Source of the DNA: an uncultured Brachyspira sp.
GTDB taxonomy: Bacteria; Spirochaetota; Brachyspiria; Brachyspirales; Brachyspiraceae
DNA: 46,170 nt
NCBI RefSeq assembly: GCF_944393015.1
Contig: NZ_CALXYQ010000026.1
Coordinates: 1 to 46,170, forward strand
Reading direction: 5' to 3'
How positions within the stretch are numbered: the first letter of the stretch is position 1; each line of letters begins with the position of its first letter. Positions 29,401 through 36,820 of this stretch are shown one piece after another. The position numbers and the translations under genes were made by a program. The notes beneath the pieces were generated by a model. It was not told the origin of the DNA, did no database searches, and was given only the letters and a program-made list of their open reading frames with translations.

Positions 29401-30052
29401 CTTTTTGTTCTATATCTTTTATTTTCTCAAAATCAACATTTCTCACCATATTTCTGAAATAATTAACTAAATCCATTATAGAAAGTTTAGCAAATATAAT
29501 AGCAGTTATCACAAGTCCTGCAATTACGATCATAACAGCACCAGTCTTACCGAATATTGATACTAAAGAACCTCCTATAAACTCTCCTAACATACCGCCC
29601 TTATTATAAAAATCTAAACTTCCTAAAAATATATTTAATAGTATGCTAAGAAGTATCATCAATATAGAAGATGATAATGCAGATATTAATATTCTGTCAG
29701 TGGAATTCTTTAATATTATATTAACTCCGGCATATATAAAAAATGCAGGTATAACATAAGATGCAAAACCAAATGCTAAAAATGAATAGCTTGATATATA
29801 AGCACCGAATATACCTAATAAATTTTTAATTTCATTATTGGAGTTTAAATCTTCCATATTCATGCTAAAATATGAAAGAAGCAGTATACCGGCAAATAAA
29901 AGACATAAGAAACCTACTATATCAAAGAAAGGATTTCTATTCTCATATTCTTCCTGAACATAATCATCAAAATTTTGATTCTCTGATCTCTGTTCAAATT
30001 TCTTTTGTTCTGCTCTTTTTTGTATTGTTAATTTTCTTTTAAATAATCCCAT
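26456..30052 (-). CDS. ftsK: FtsK/SpoIIIE DNA translocase with very long linker
   Basis: A 1198-residue septal DNA pump that clears and aligns chromosome ends at division. Four N-terminal transmembrane segments lie at about 43-63, 90-113, 120-145 and 163-190. A linker from about 200 to 710 is rich in N, E, D, K and Y and looks disordered. The motor begins at about 715: Walker A GTTGSGKSVCL near 868, Walker B YIVLVIDELHNLM near 984, and the arginine-rich IATQRPSADVVTGVIKANLP segment. A C-terminal gamma winged helix is at about 1132-1195 (ARTGKASASFLQRRLKIGYN). GGAG precedes the ATG. uppP lies 24 bases upstream on the same strand, so the two are probably one operon. Confidence 0.93.
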   Translation of the reverse strand: MGLFKRKLTIQKRAEQKKFEQRSENQNFDDYVQEEYENRNPFFDIVGFLCLLFAGILLLSYFSMNMEDLNSNNEIKNLLGIFGAYISSYSFLAFGFASYVIPAFFIYAGVNIILKNSTDRILISALSSSILMILLSILLNIFLGSLDFYNKGGMLGEFIGGSLVSIFGKTGAVMIVIAGLVITAIIFAKLSIMDLVNYFRNMVRNVDFEKIKDIEQKVVNGIKDLEIKSIKNTETSLQTDNKEKTYSRDYIPLFDTKEISELEFKTVPFIEKVENNNYNFDEKKYRENLLRRNNSVNSFFTKTDSFSKEAENLTNELKNMHFNGGINVNALENREEDLGLTLAEVVFGKEKANKNNPVRNSSMEMEDEFYRNYYNDFINKKKNEELEEAENNDYQEFEGLDYNINYLKKSDFKRAAYDDSFNNYAKYNVEDQYIRANSVESYENYMYDYSNVNNLNKEEETNINENVEEEDSFEKLQRLVEENKRNKEAVYEVHNNIDSIVETKKEEEKKEYVLTSNNVGNSINSIKKKKEAFEFGMGYASKREYNRADHIPNYNNHDNNNYIDSKIDEFDLDEEELYNADSNIADSNIEDIRLKTRIVSHENNINNENLLESNNNLNNALDNSIKEDNNIENHNNIIDTPILKESEEINETDKKIDNNETHINNAPQEEAGFINIESQKTVDTLKPMKSVIGTKSIKNFDSERIQSNFDTKYVDKHYKHPPFDLLNRSIPVNDGAMMESIKQTAMQLEHTLLDFNIEAKVTGVSRGPVITRYELEIASGIRVSKISNLTDNIALALASESVRIIAPIPGRSVIGIEIPNKVRNAVFLRDVLESTDFRQSKLDIPFVLGKGIYGNNVVSDMSEAPHLLVAGTTGSGKSVCLSTIILSLLYKFRPDELKFIFVDKKRVELSIYNGIPHLMSPVVSDEKKATIVLRYIVDIMEKRYERMERFFVRNVKTYNEKVRQLLKEGETEFNGEPLELFPYIVLVIDELHNLMVVASKEVEDLISRLAGMSRAVGIHLIIATQRPSADVVTGVIKANLPTRIAFQVPNKTNSRIIIDMSGAEQLLGKGDALFCASGSQMPDRVQGAFVSDNEVKKVVDYLSGQMSPMFDESLIAALEGSDADDKNTDEEDILDEELWEDAVQLVARTGKASASFLQRRLKIGYNRAARIVEIMERQGIVGPENGSKPREVLITLDE

Positions 30053-30076
30053 AATAAAACTCCAATACCTAATAAA

Positions 30077-30886
30077 TCATACCTGCAAAAAATAGAAGAA
30101 AACTGCCATTCCGGCTATAAGACAATAGAATCCGAAATAGAAAAGTTTTCCCTTCTTCAAAAATGAAAGAAGGAATTTTAATGCTATAATACCAAATACA
30201 AATGCTGTAAAGAATCCTACTAAAGCATAAGTAATATCAAAATTAGCAATATCTTTTATTGATAACAATAAAGCTCCGAATATTGCAGGTAATGATATTA
30301 AGAAAGAAAATCTTCCTGCTAAATCTCTATTTAATCCTAAAAATAAAGCGGCACTTATAGTCATACCAGATCTTGATATACCCGGAAATATTGCAACTGA
30401 CTGAGCTAATCCTATTATAAATGCATTCCTATAAGTCATAGTAAATATATCTTTTAAATCATTACTGTAAGTATTTTTATCTAATTTTCTAGTGAGAAGA
30501 AGTATAGAACCTGTTATAATAAGATTAAGTCCTATTCTTTGTAAATCCAAATTACTTAAATATTTTTCTAATAATAAGCCTACTATAGCAACAGGTATAG
30601 AAGCTATTATCACCATTAAAGATATTCTAAAGCCTTCGCTATTTTTGCTTGCATATTTAACATCTTTAAGTCCTGAAAAGAATCCTACAATGGCATTTAT
30701 TATATCTTTACGGAATATTAAACATGTAGCTAAAAATGTACCGAAATGAAGTGCAACTTCAAATGATAATATGTTTTCTGCATGAAAATTTAGAAAATAT
30801 TCTGTTATTCTTAAATGACCGGAACTCGAAACCGGCAGAAATTCTGTTATAGCCTGAACAAAACCAAGTATTACAGCTTTTATCAT
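30077..30886 (-). CDS. uppP: Undecaprenyl-diphosphatase
   Basis: A 269-residue polytopic membrane phosphatase (BacA/UppP family) that recycles undecaprenyl pyrophosphate for wall and glycan synthesis. Family motif 1 (QAITEFLPVSSSGHL, with E and the S-S-S-G-H) lies near the N-terminus and motif 2 (FPGISRSGMT) in the second half; about eight transmembrane segments. I choose ATG 30886 (MIKAVILG) as start since it gives the normal family length and has GGGG before it. An in-frame TTG at 30946 would add 20 unusual residues. Its likely promoter is the outward promoter at the edge of the repeat element at 30980-31008. Confidence 0.9.
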   Translation of the reverse strand: MIKAVILGFVQAITEFLPVSSSGHLRITEYFLNFHAENILSFEVALHFGTFLATCLIFRKDIINAIVGFFSGLKDVKYASKNSEGFRISLMVIIASIPVAIVGLLLEKYLSNLDLQRIGLNLIITGSILLLTRKLDKNTYSNDLKDIFTMTYRNAFIIGLAQSVAIFPGISRSGMTISAALFLGLNRDLAGRFSFLISLPAIFGALLLSIKDIANFDITYALVGFFTAFVFGIIALKFLLSFLKKGKLFYFGFYCLIAGMAVFFYFLQV

Positions 30887-30978
30887 TAAACTACCCCATT
30901 GTTTACATAATATCTGTATAATTTTCGGATAGTTTAAAAAAAGCAATAGTAAAAAATTATGTCAACTATATTATGATA

Positions 30979-31360
30979 ATATATACCTAAACAACTATAT
31001 TTTGTCAAAAATAAATTTATATTTTTGTTTTTATATCTGGGGCTTTGCCCCATACCCCAGTTCTTTTACCGACGCTCTGCGTGCCGTAGGCAAGGTACCT
31101 TTCGGTATTGGTATAAAAGAACCTATATCCTCGACAGGCTCATATACGCTTCGCGAACAACTGCATTTTTAACCTAAAACTAGGGTATTACAACATTTTT
31201 AATACATATTCTTAAAATATAAAGTTCTAACAATTGCGTTTTCTCGAAGCGTGCCTGTGGTAACTACTTTGGCGAAGCCCGCAGAGCGTGTGCGGCAAAA
31301 AAGTAGATAAATTTAGATAAAGTTCATCAGTTGACAAAGTTAAAAATTTTCAGTATATAA
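30979..31360 (-). repeat. Dispersed intergenic element, copy 1
   Basis: About 380 bases, no credible gene. Its left 89 bases (30979-31067) are identical to 43559-43647 of copy 3. Parts in plus orientation: promoter edge, AT-rich stretch, GC-rich hairpin (CTGGGGCTTTGCCCC then ATACCCCAG), TTCTTTT...AAAAGAA hairpin, a segment around AATACATATTCTTAAAATA, then CAATTGCGTTTT and a CTACTTT...AAAGTAG hairpin, ending near TTTTCAG. Compared with copy 2 it has extra GC-rich modules at about 31068-31106 and 31121-31155. Confidence 0.8.
30980..31008 (-). promoter_or_regulatory. Outward promoter at edge of repeat copy 1, toward uppP-ftsK
   Basis: On the minus strand TTGACA (31003-31008), a 17-bp spacer and TATATA (30980-30985). 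The same arrangement is conserved in the other two copies of the element. Transcription would start near 30973, about 87 bases before the chosen uppP start. Confidence 0.6.
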
Positions 31361-31381
31361 TAATAACTTATAATTAGAACA

Positions 31382-32011
31382 TCACTCCAAAATAGTTTCA
31401 ACAACCACATTATATTCATTAGAACTATAGCTTTCTTCTAGTATATAAGCCTCATTTGTTAATTGTACGGCTCTATTAACATCTATATCATTGCTTCTCA
31501 ATACTCTAAATAATGATTCATAAGCCCTTTTTAAAGCATTTTGAGTAAGCATTTGTTTTGTATAAGCACTAAGATTTCCTGCATCAGGCATTTGTATTGA
31601 AGCATTAGCTCTGAAAAATTTATCTTCTACGCTTCCCTCTTTTTTTAATTTTTGTAATATTGCCAAAGTTCTATTATATACATCGCTATCTTTTACCTTT
31701 ATCTCAACATAAAAATTATCATCTTTTTTATATTCTTTTATATTAGCTATATCCTTATTATCAAAATCTATCAAATTATTGTCCTTTAAAGATACTGCTA
31801 CTATATTAAAATCCGTTCTATTGATTATTGATGAAGTTTCTTTGGCTATATAATAGTATATAGAATCTATTGCCTTTGATTTGCTGGCTTCAAAACTTAC
31901 GTCTGTATGAACTTTTGAATAGAAATTACCTTTTTCTACATTGTTCTTTGAACATGAAATTAAATAAAATAATAATAAAATAATGATAAAATAGAGCTTG
32001 TTTTTTTCCAT
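31382..32011 (-). CDS. Lipoprotein of unknown function
   Basis: A 209-residue lipoprotein: hydrophobic signal followed by lipobox LISC with the lipidated cysteine at C20. The mature part has an alternating pattern up to about 115 (VEIKVKDSDVYNRTLAILQKL), then a helical C-terminal part (QMLTQNALKRAYESLFRVLRS). I recognise no family; the pattern of a small alpha/beta domain is reminiscent of LPP20-like lipoproteins, but that is a guess. The gene is divergent from another lipoprotein gene across an 88-base gap, and its 3' side abuts repeat copy 1. Confidence 0.65.
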   Translation of the reverse strand: MEKNKLYFIIILLLFYLISCSKNNVEKGNFYSKVHTDVSFEASKSKAIDSIYYYIAKETSSIINRTDFNIVAVSLKDNNLIDFDNKDIANIKEYKKDDNFYVEIKVKDSDVYNRTLAILQKLKKEGSVEDKFFRANASIQMPDAGNLSAYTKQMLTQNALKRAYESLFRVLRSNDIDVNRAVQLTNEAYILEESYSSNEYNVVVETILE

Positions 32012-32099
32012 AAATTATAATAAATTATCCTTTTATAATATTAATTATTTTAACTTTGTTATATTAATAATTGTAAAATAAATATATGGAGATTTCATA

Positions 32100-32843
32100 T
32101 TGAATATAAAGATATTTATATTGTTATTAACTGTATTCATATTTTCATCATGTCAGAAAAAAGAGGATAATTTTCTTGAAGATATGGCTTCTTTAGATAA
32201 AGCATATATGGATACATTATTGATAATAAGAGATGTTAATAATCCAAACAGAAAAGAAGCTATAGAAAAATTTATAGTTATATGGAATGATTTTAAAAAA
32301 CAATATTATAATTCAAATACAGAAGACCCTCAATGGAAGGCGGATTTTGATTCTTTGCAGGATATACTTATAAGATCACATTATTATATATCAAGCGGAG
32401 AAGATGAAAGTGCCGGATATTCTATACTGCATGATATAAAATATGTGCTTTCAGATTTGAGAAAAAGAAATAATGTTAATTGGTTTTTTGACAATTTAAA
32501 CTCAATATATAAAATAGCATATAGAATCGGAGAGCTTTCAAAAATATATGCAGGTTCTAATACTACTCTCTCACCTGAAGAGGAAGAAAAATTGATAGTT
32601 GTATATTATCTTCTTGATGCCTCTGTAAAAACTACAATATCAGAATTTGATAGAAGCAATATTCATCTTCTTCATCTATCCCAGCAGCAGCTTGGAACTT
32701 TGAAGCATAATATAGAAACTATAGATGATTTGGTTAAATCAATAGGAAATGATTTGTTTTCAAAGAAGTACAGCAATCTTTCTAATATATCAGAAAACAT
32801 TTTGAATATATATTTTAACTCACTTCAGATAATAAGAGGATAA
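32100..32843 (+). CDS. Helical lipoprotein of unknown function
   Basis: A 247-residue lipoprotein: signal and lipobox FSSC with the lipid cysteine at C18. The mature protein is predicted mostly helical, with a heptad-like pattern, a central D-x-L-R-K-R segment and a conserved-looking HLLHLSQQQLGTLKHNIETI stretch. It may be a periplasmic four-helix type domain; no family is recognised. The start is TTG at 32100, placed after GGAG. truB follows after 8 bases, an operon arrangement that is probably positional rather than functional. Confidence 0.65.
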   Translation: MNIKIFILLLTVFIFSSCQKKEDNFLEDMASLDKAYMDTLLIIRDVNNPNRKEAIEKFIVIWNDFKKQYYNSNTEDPQWKADFDSLQDILIRSHYYISSGEDESAGYSILHDIKYVLSDLRKRNNVNWFFDNLNSIYKIAYRIGELSKIYAGSNTTLSPEEEEKLIVVYYLLDASVKTTISEFDRSNIHLLHLSQQQLGTLKHNIETIDDLVKSIGNDLFSKKYSNLSNISENILNIYFNSLQIIRG

Positions 32844-32851
32844 TTAATATA

Positions 32852-33739
32852 GTGAAAGGATTTTGTATTTTAAATAAACCAGTGAGCATAACTTCTTTTG
32901 ATGCCATAAAACAAACAAAAATGATGTTAAAGCAAAAAGAAAATATTTTAGAAAAAAGAGTGGGACATGCTGGCACATTAGATCCTTTTGCTGACGGAGT
33001 ATTGATATTAGCATTTGGAAGATATACTAAATTGTTTTTCTTATTCGATGATTTAAATAAAGAATATATAGCATCAGGAATATTCGGAGAAAGCAGAGAT
33101 ACTGATGATATAGAAGGCAATACAATAAAAAAATCAGATAATAATAATAAATTAAGTTTTGAAGAATTAGAAAGTATTATAAAAACAAATTTCAAAGGCA
33201 ATATAAAGCAAAAGCCTCCGATATATAGTGCTAAAAAAATAAACGGTAAAAGGGCTTATGATTTGGCTAGAGATAATAAAAGTTTTGAATTAAAAGATGT
33301 TGATGTTAATATAGAAAAAATAGAATTATTAGAATATGATTATCCTTATTTCAAAATAAAAACATCAGTAAGCAAAGGCACTTATATAAGATCAATAATA
33401 AGAGATATAGGAGAAATTACAGGAAATCTAGCATACACAAAAGAATTAAAAAGAGTTTCAATAGGAAATTATAATATTGACATGTCATGTAATATTGAAG
33501 ATATAAGTAAAAATAAAATATTATCATTCTTCGATATGTTTAAAAAATTCGATAAAACAATAATAGAAGATGAATCAGATATAAAGCAGATATTATGCGG
33601 TAATACAAAAATAGTAGAAAATATAAAAATAAATAATAAATATATGGCATTAACAGATGATAAAAATAATCTTCTTGCAATAATAGAAAAAAATTGCACT
33701 GATAAAAATAATAAATATGCATTTATAGATATTGATTAA
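32852..33739 (+). CDS. truB: tRNA pseudouridine-55 synthase
   Basis: A 295-residue pseudouridine synthase that converts U55 in the T loop of tRNAs. It has GFCILNKPVSITSFDAI at the start, the catalytic aspartate D44 in GHAGTLDPFADGVL, the KPPIYSAKKINGKRAYDLAR substrate segment, and VSKGTYIRSIIRDIG. The start is GTG at 32852, 8 bases after the stop of the lipoprotein gene; AGGAT lies upstream. The last 70 residues, normally a PUA-like domain, are diverged and lysine-rich. A terminator follows. Confidence 0.93.
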   Translation: MKGFCILNKPVSITSFDAIKQTKMMLKQKENILEKRVGHAGTLDPFADGVLILAFGRYTKLFFLFDDLNKEYIASGIFGESRDTDDIEGNTIKKSDNNNKLSFEELESIIKTNFKGNIKQKPPIYSAKKINGKRAYDLARDNKSFELKDVDVNIEKIELLEYDYPYFKIKTSVSKGTYIRSIIRDIGEITGNLAYTKELKRVSIGNYNIDMSCNIEDISKNKILSFFDMFKKFDKTIIEDESDIKQILCGNTKIVENIKINNKYMALTDDKNNLLAIIEKNCTDKNNKYAFIDID

Positions 33740-33800
33740 ATTTTAATTATAAAAAAATAATCTGCATATTCCAATAACTTAAAATGAATTAACATAATAC

Positions 33801-33823
33801 AAAATCAACATTTGATTTTTTTT
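33801..33823 (+). terminator. Terminator after truB
   Basis: AAATCAA (33802-33808), a CAT loop, TTGATTT (33812-33818) and a T run to 33823. It is AT-rich but has a perfect 7-bp stem, about 60 bases past the truB stop. Confidence 0.6.
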
Positions 33824-33883
33824 GTAATAGGTATATTATATTATTTAATAAAAATTCTATAACAAAGGTTTCTGTCAGCATAT

Positions 33884-34327
33884 ATGAATATATTAATTAT
33901 AAACGGCCCCAATACAAATATGTTAGGAGTAGCTCAAACTAAAATTTTTGGAAATATTACATTAGGCAATATTGAAAATAAAATTAAAGAAGCAGCATCA
34001 GGCAGTGCAAAAGTATCATTCTTTCAGTCAAATCATGAAGGTGCTATTATAGACAGAATACATAGAGCTTATGATGAAAGTATTGACTATATAATAATAA
34101 ATGCCGGTGCTTATGCTCATACATCTATAGCTATAAGAGATGCTTTTTTGTCAACTAATATACCATTTATAGAAGTGCATATGAGTAATATTTACGCAAG
34201 AGAAGATTTTAGAAAAAAAAGCTATTTATCAGATATAGCATTGGGAGTGATTACAGGATTTGGTGATAACAGCTATATATTAGCTTTGGCTCATTTATTA
34301 TCAGTAGAAAAAAGAAATAATAATTAA
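33884..34327 (+). CDS. aroQ: Type II 3-dehydroquinate dehydratase homologue with altered active-site loop
   Basis: A 147-residue protein of the small type II dehydroquinase fold (shikimate pathway, dodecameric in characterised members). Conserved: N10 in NGPN, N73 and H79 in INAGAYAHTS, H99 in EVHMSN, R106 and R110 in AREDFRKKS. The mobile loop that in the family reads G-x-R-E-P-x-x-Y-G is here G-V-A-Q-T-K-I-F-G, so the catalytic tyrosine is Phe22 and the essential arginine is Ala17 (numbering is offset by 2 from the M. tuberculosis enzyme). The protein may be inactive, slow or of changed specificity. No good ribosome site is visible close to the ATG. Confidence 0.82.
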   Translation: MNILIINGPNTNMLGVAQTKIFGNITLGNIENKIKEAASGSAKVSFFQSNHEGAIIDRIHRAYDESIDYIIINAGAYAHTSIAIRDAFLSTNIPFIEVHMSNIYAREDFRKKSYLSDIALGVITGFGDNSYILALAHLLSVEKRNNN

Positions 34328-34347
34328 ATATATTATGGAGTTTGAAA

Positions 34348-35463
34348 ATGTGTAAATTAACTTTAACTGAAAGCGGAGAAAATAACAAATTTAATTATGA
34401 TGCAAGATTAGAAAGATTATTAAAATTAACAAATGAAAATCTTCTTATCACTAAAAATGAAAATATATTCTATCTAACAGGGTTTAAAGGCAGTGCCGGT
34501 TGGCTTCTTATAAGCAAAGGCAAAAAATATTTATTTGTAGATTCAAGATACTGTGAACATGCTTCTAAAGTTACTCATAAAACTACTGTTATACTTGTAG
34601 CTGGAACTTATCATGATGCTTTGGCTGAATTCTGTAAAGAAAATAATATCAAAGAAATATATGCAGCTAAAAATGGACTTTATCTTTCTGATTATGAGAA
34701 TATAGTTGCTTCAATGGTTAATAATTCAATAAAAATAGGAATAAGTAAGGCTGATATAGACACAATAAGAAATGTAAAAGAAAAAGAAGAAATCAAAATA
34801 ATAAAAGATAATCTTAACAGAGCAGAAAAAGCAATGACTAAAATGCTAGCATTTGTAAAAGAAGGAGTAACTGAACAGGAATTAGCTGCAGAATTAGAAT
34901 ATCAAATGCGTAAGGAAGGCGGAGATAAAACAGCATTCGATACAATTTTGCTTTTCGGAGAAAGAACTTCTCTTCCTCATGGCGTACCTTCTGAAAGAAA
35001 ATTAAAATTAGGCGACAATATACTTATGGACTTTGGATTATCAAGAGACGGATATAAAAGCGATATAACAAGAACTTTCTTCTTCGGCAAAGGAAAGAAT
35101 TTTGAAGAGATGAGTAAAATATATAATATAGTTAGAGAAGCTCATCATAAAGGCATAGAGGCAATACATTCCGGAGCATCAGGTAAAGAAGTAGATAATG
35201 CGGCAAGAGAAATAATAAAAAATAATGGATACGGTCAATATTTCGGTCATGGATTAGGACATAGTGTAGGACTTGAAATACATGAATCTCCTAGACTTTC
35301 TCCTCTTGTTGATCATGTTTTAGAAGGCGGCTGTGTAGTTACAGTTGAGCCTGGTATATATGTACCTAATTTAGGCGGCGTGAGAATAGAAAATATGGCA
35401 ATAGTAACTAAAAACGGAGGGGTTTCTATAAATGACACTCCTACAGATTTAATAGTTTTATAA
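34348..35463 (+). CDS. M24 family Xaa-Pro aminopeptidase (aminopeptidase P type)
   Basis: A 371-residue peptidase removing N-terminal residues before proline. An N-terminal creatinase-like domain (about 10-130, with NIFYLTGFKGSAGWLLI and LFVDSRYCEHA) is followed by the pita-bread catalytic domain. The metal ligands are visible: aspartates in LMDFGLSRDGYKSDITRTF, histidine in GHGLGHSVGLEIHE, and glutamates in VTVEPGIY and VRIENMAIV. I start at ATG 34348 because GGAG lies 7 bases upstream; an in-frame TTG two codons earlier is less likely. It follows the aroQ homologue by 20 bases, probably in the same transcript. A bidirectional terminator follows. Confidence 0.92.
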   Translation: MCKLTLTESGENNKFNYDARLERLLKLTNENLLITKNENIFYLTGFKGSAGWLLISKGKKYLFVDSRYCEHASKVTHKTTVILVAGTYHDALAEFCKENNIKEIYAAKNGLYLSDYENIVASMVNNSIKIGISKADIDTIRNVKEKEEIKIIKDNLNRAEKAMTKMLAFVKEGVTEQELAAELEYQMRKEGGDKTAFDTILLFGERTSLPHGVPSERKLKLGDNILMDFGLSRDGYKSDITRTFFFGKGKNFEEMSKIYNIVREAHHKGIEAIHSGASGKEVDNAAREIIKNNGYGQYFGHGLGHSVGLEIHESPRLSPLVDHVLEGGCVVTVEPGIYVPNLGGVRIENMAIVTKNGGVSINDTPTDLIVL

Positions 35464-35490
35464 ATTATAATTATAAAAATAGATATAAAA

Positions 35491-35525
35491 AAGGCATATA
35501 GTTTTTTCTATATGCCTTATTTATT
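35491..35525. terminator. Bidirectional terminator
   Basis: AAGGCATATAG (35491-35501), a T6 loop and CTATATGCCTT (35508-35518), with TTATTTATTT after it and an A run before it. It lies between the converging M24 peptidase and the outer-membrane protein gene ending at 35532. Confidence 0.88.
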
Positions 35526-35531
35526 TAAAAT

Positions 35532-36206
35532 TTATTGGTTAAATATATATTCTCCAAATCTAGGTCCGAATCTGTAGCCTATTTGAACACCTACATCTAA
35601 ATTTCCATAACTATCCCCTGATGAAATACTTGAAGCCGATATATTCTGATTCCATTTGAATCCCCAATCATAACCAATATAAAGTCCTATATTCAAAGCA
35701 TTATTATCATCAAAGAAGAAAGAATAATCAAAAGTACCTTTTATATATGTTCTAGGCTGAATTTTAGTTTCTGCTTTTAATTCTGAAGCAGTATATTTTA
35801 ATAAATCAGAAGAAGCTAAATCAAATTTTACACCTGTATTAATACCTATAGAAAAACCTTGTATATTAAATTTAGGATAAAAGCCTATATAAATATCATG
35901 TACAGAACTTTTGAAATTAACATCATTACCTTTTGAATAACTAAATCCTGTAAAACCATATCCCAAAGAACCAAGCAAGCTCACACCCATATTTTCTCTT
36001 ATATTAAACATGTATCCTATATCAGCTTCCACCCCTATTTGGAAATTACCGCCTGTATTAAATTTTGAAGATGGTTCATAAAGTGTTATACCTGCTCCTA
36101 TAGGAACATTTGCTATTATCTCAAAGCCTCCTATATCAGCATAAGAAATATGACTTAACATCATCAATAACAGGCTTATAAATATTATTTTATATGATTT
36201 AAACAT
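35532..36206 (-). CDS. Putative outer-membrane beta-barrel protein
   Basis: A 224-residue exported protein: signal peptide about 1-23 (ending SHISYA), then a pattern of alternating residues rich in G, Y and F (IGAGITLYEP, GVEADIGYMF, FSIGINTGVKFDL, ALNIGLYIGYDWGF, GNLDVGVQIGYRFGP) typical of an 8-10 strand barrel of the OmpW/opacity type. The extreme C-terminus (GEYIFNQ) does not end in an aromatic, so it is less canonical. The ribosome site GGAG lies within the last codons of the upstream lipoprotein gene, with only 2 bases between stop and start, so the two are translationally coupled. Confidence 0.72.
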   Translation of the reverse strand: MFKSYKIIFISLLLMMLSHISYADIGGFEIIANVPIGAGITLYEPSSKFNTGGNFQIGVEADIGYMFNIRENMGVSLLGSLGYGFTGFSYSKGNDVNFKSSVHDIYIGFYPKFNIQGFSIGINTGVKFDLASSDLLKYTASELKAETKIQPRTYIKGTFDYSFFFDDNNALNIGLYIGYDWGFKWNQNISASSISSGDSYGNLDVGVQIGYRFGPRFGEYIFNQ

Positions 36207-36208
36207 AA

Positions 36209-36808
36209 TTATTTCTCCATATAGTTTGACTGATTAGTAATATTATTGTAATAATTATTATAGTATTTTTTATAATTGTCAAGATCCATTTCGCATTTAA
36301 GTGCTATAAAATTTACTCTCCTATTTTTATAAATATCATTAGTATATTTGGGCATTATATCACTATATGGGAAAATTTTAACTCTATTATGAGAAAAGCC
36401 TGAAGAAAGTATAACATCTCTTATAACGCTAGCCCTTCTCTCTGACAATTTAAAATTAACATCACCCTTACCCTGCCCTATAATATCAGCATGTCCCTCT
36501 ACAACTAAAATACAACTTTTATTATTGCTCATAAAACTTATAACTTCATTCATAACATATACATAGTCTTCTATATTATAAGGCTTCTCTTCATTCAATC
36601 TATAATATATTTCCTTATCAGTATCTATCATCATTCCTCTTTCAGTTTCAATCAAATTCATATTACTGCTTATATTAAATTCATAATTGCATGGATCTTT
36701 TTGTTCAGTTGGTCTGTTCCAAGAAAAATATAATCTTCTTTCAGGTATGAAGCAGGCAGTCAAAATAAAAGGAATTAATAAAATAAAAAATATCTTTATA
36801 TATCTCAT
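36209..36808 (-). CDS. OmpA-domain lipoprotein (Pal-like)
   Basis: A 199-residue lipoprotein: signal and lipobox LTAC with the lipid cysteine at C19, then an OmpA/MotB-like domain at about 80-170. Diagnostic parts are VVEGHADIIGQGKGDVNFKL (family E-G-H-T-D-x-x-G), LSERRASVIRDVI and NRRVNF, which hold the residues that contact diaminopimelate or ornithine in peptidoglycan. It probably tethers the outer membrane to the wall. It is the middle gene of a three-gene operon of barrel, OmpA lipoprotein and barrel, 12 bases after the first and 2 before the last. Confidence 0.82.
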   Translation of the reverse strand: MRYIKIFFILLIPFILTACFIPERRLYFSWNRPTEQKDPCNYEFNISSNMNLIETERGMMIDTDKEIYYRLNEEKPYNIEDYVYVMNEVISFMSNNKSCILVVEGHADIIGQGKGDVNFKLSERRASVIRDVILSSGFSHNRVKIFPYSDIMPKYTNDIYKNRRVNFIALKCEMDLDNYKKYYNNYYNNITNQSNYMEK

Positions 36809-36820
36809 AACATTACCCTA

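Noticed and set aside
30887..30946. Longer uppP starting at TTG 30946
   Set aside because: It adds 20 residues not seen in the family; ATG 30886 has a GGGG site and gives the usual length.
30979..31360. The dispersed element as an insertion sequence or as the site of a tRNA gene
   Set aside because: No transposase reading frame, no clear terminal inverted repeats, and no cloverleaf or T-loop sequence could be found.
33884..34000. A frameshift as the cause of the missing AroQ catalytic residues
   Set aside because: The frame is intact and the neighbouring motifs NGPN and the loop glycines align without gaps, so the substitutions appear real.
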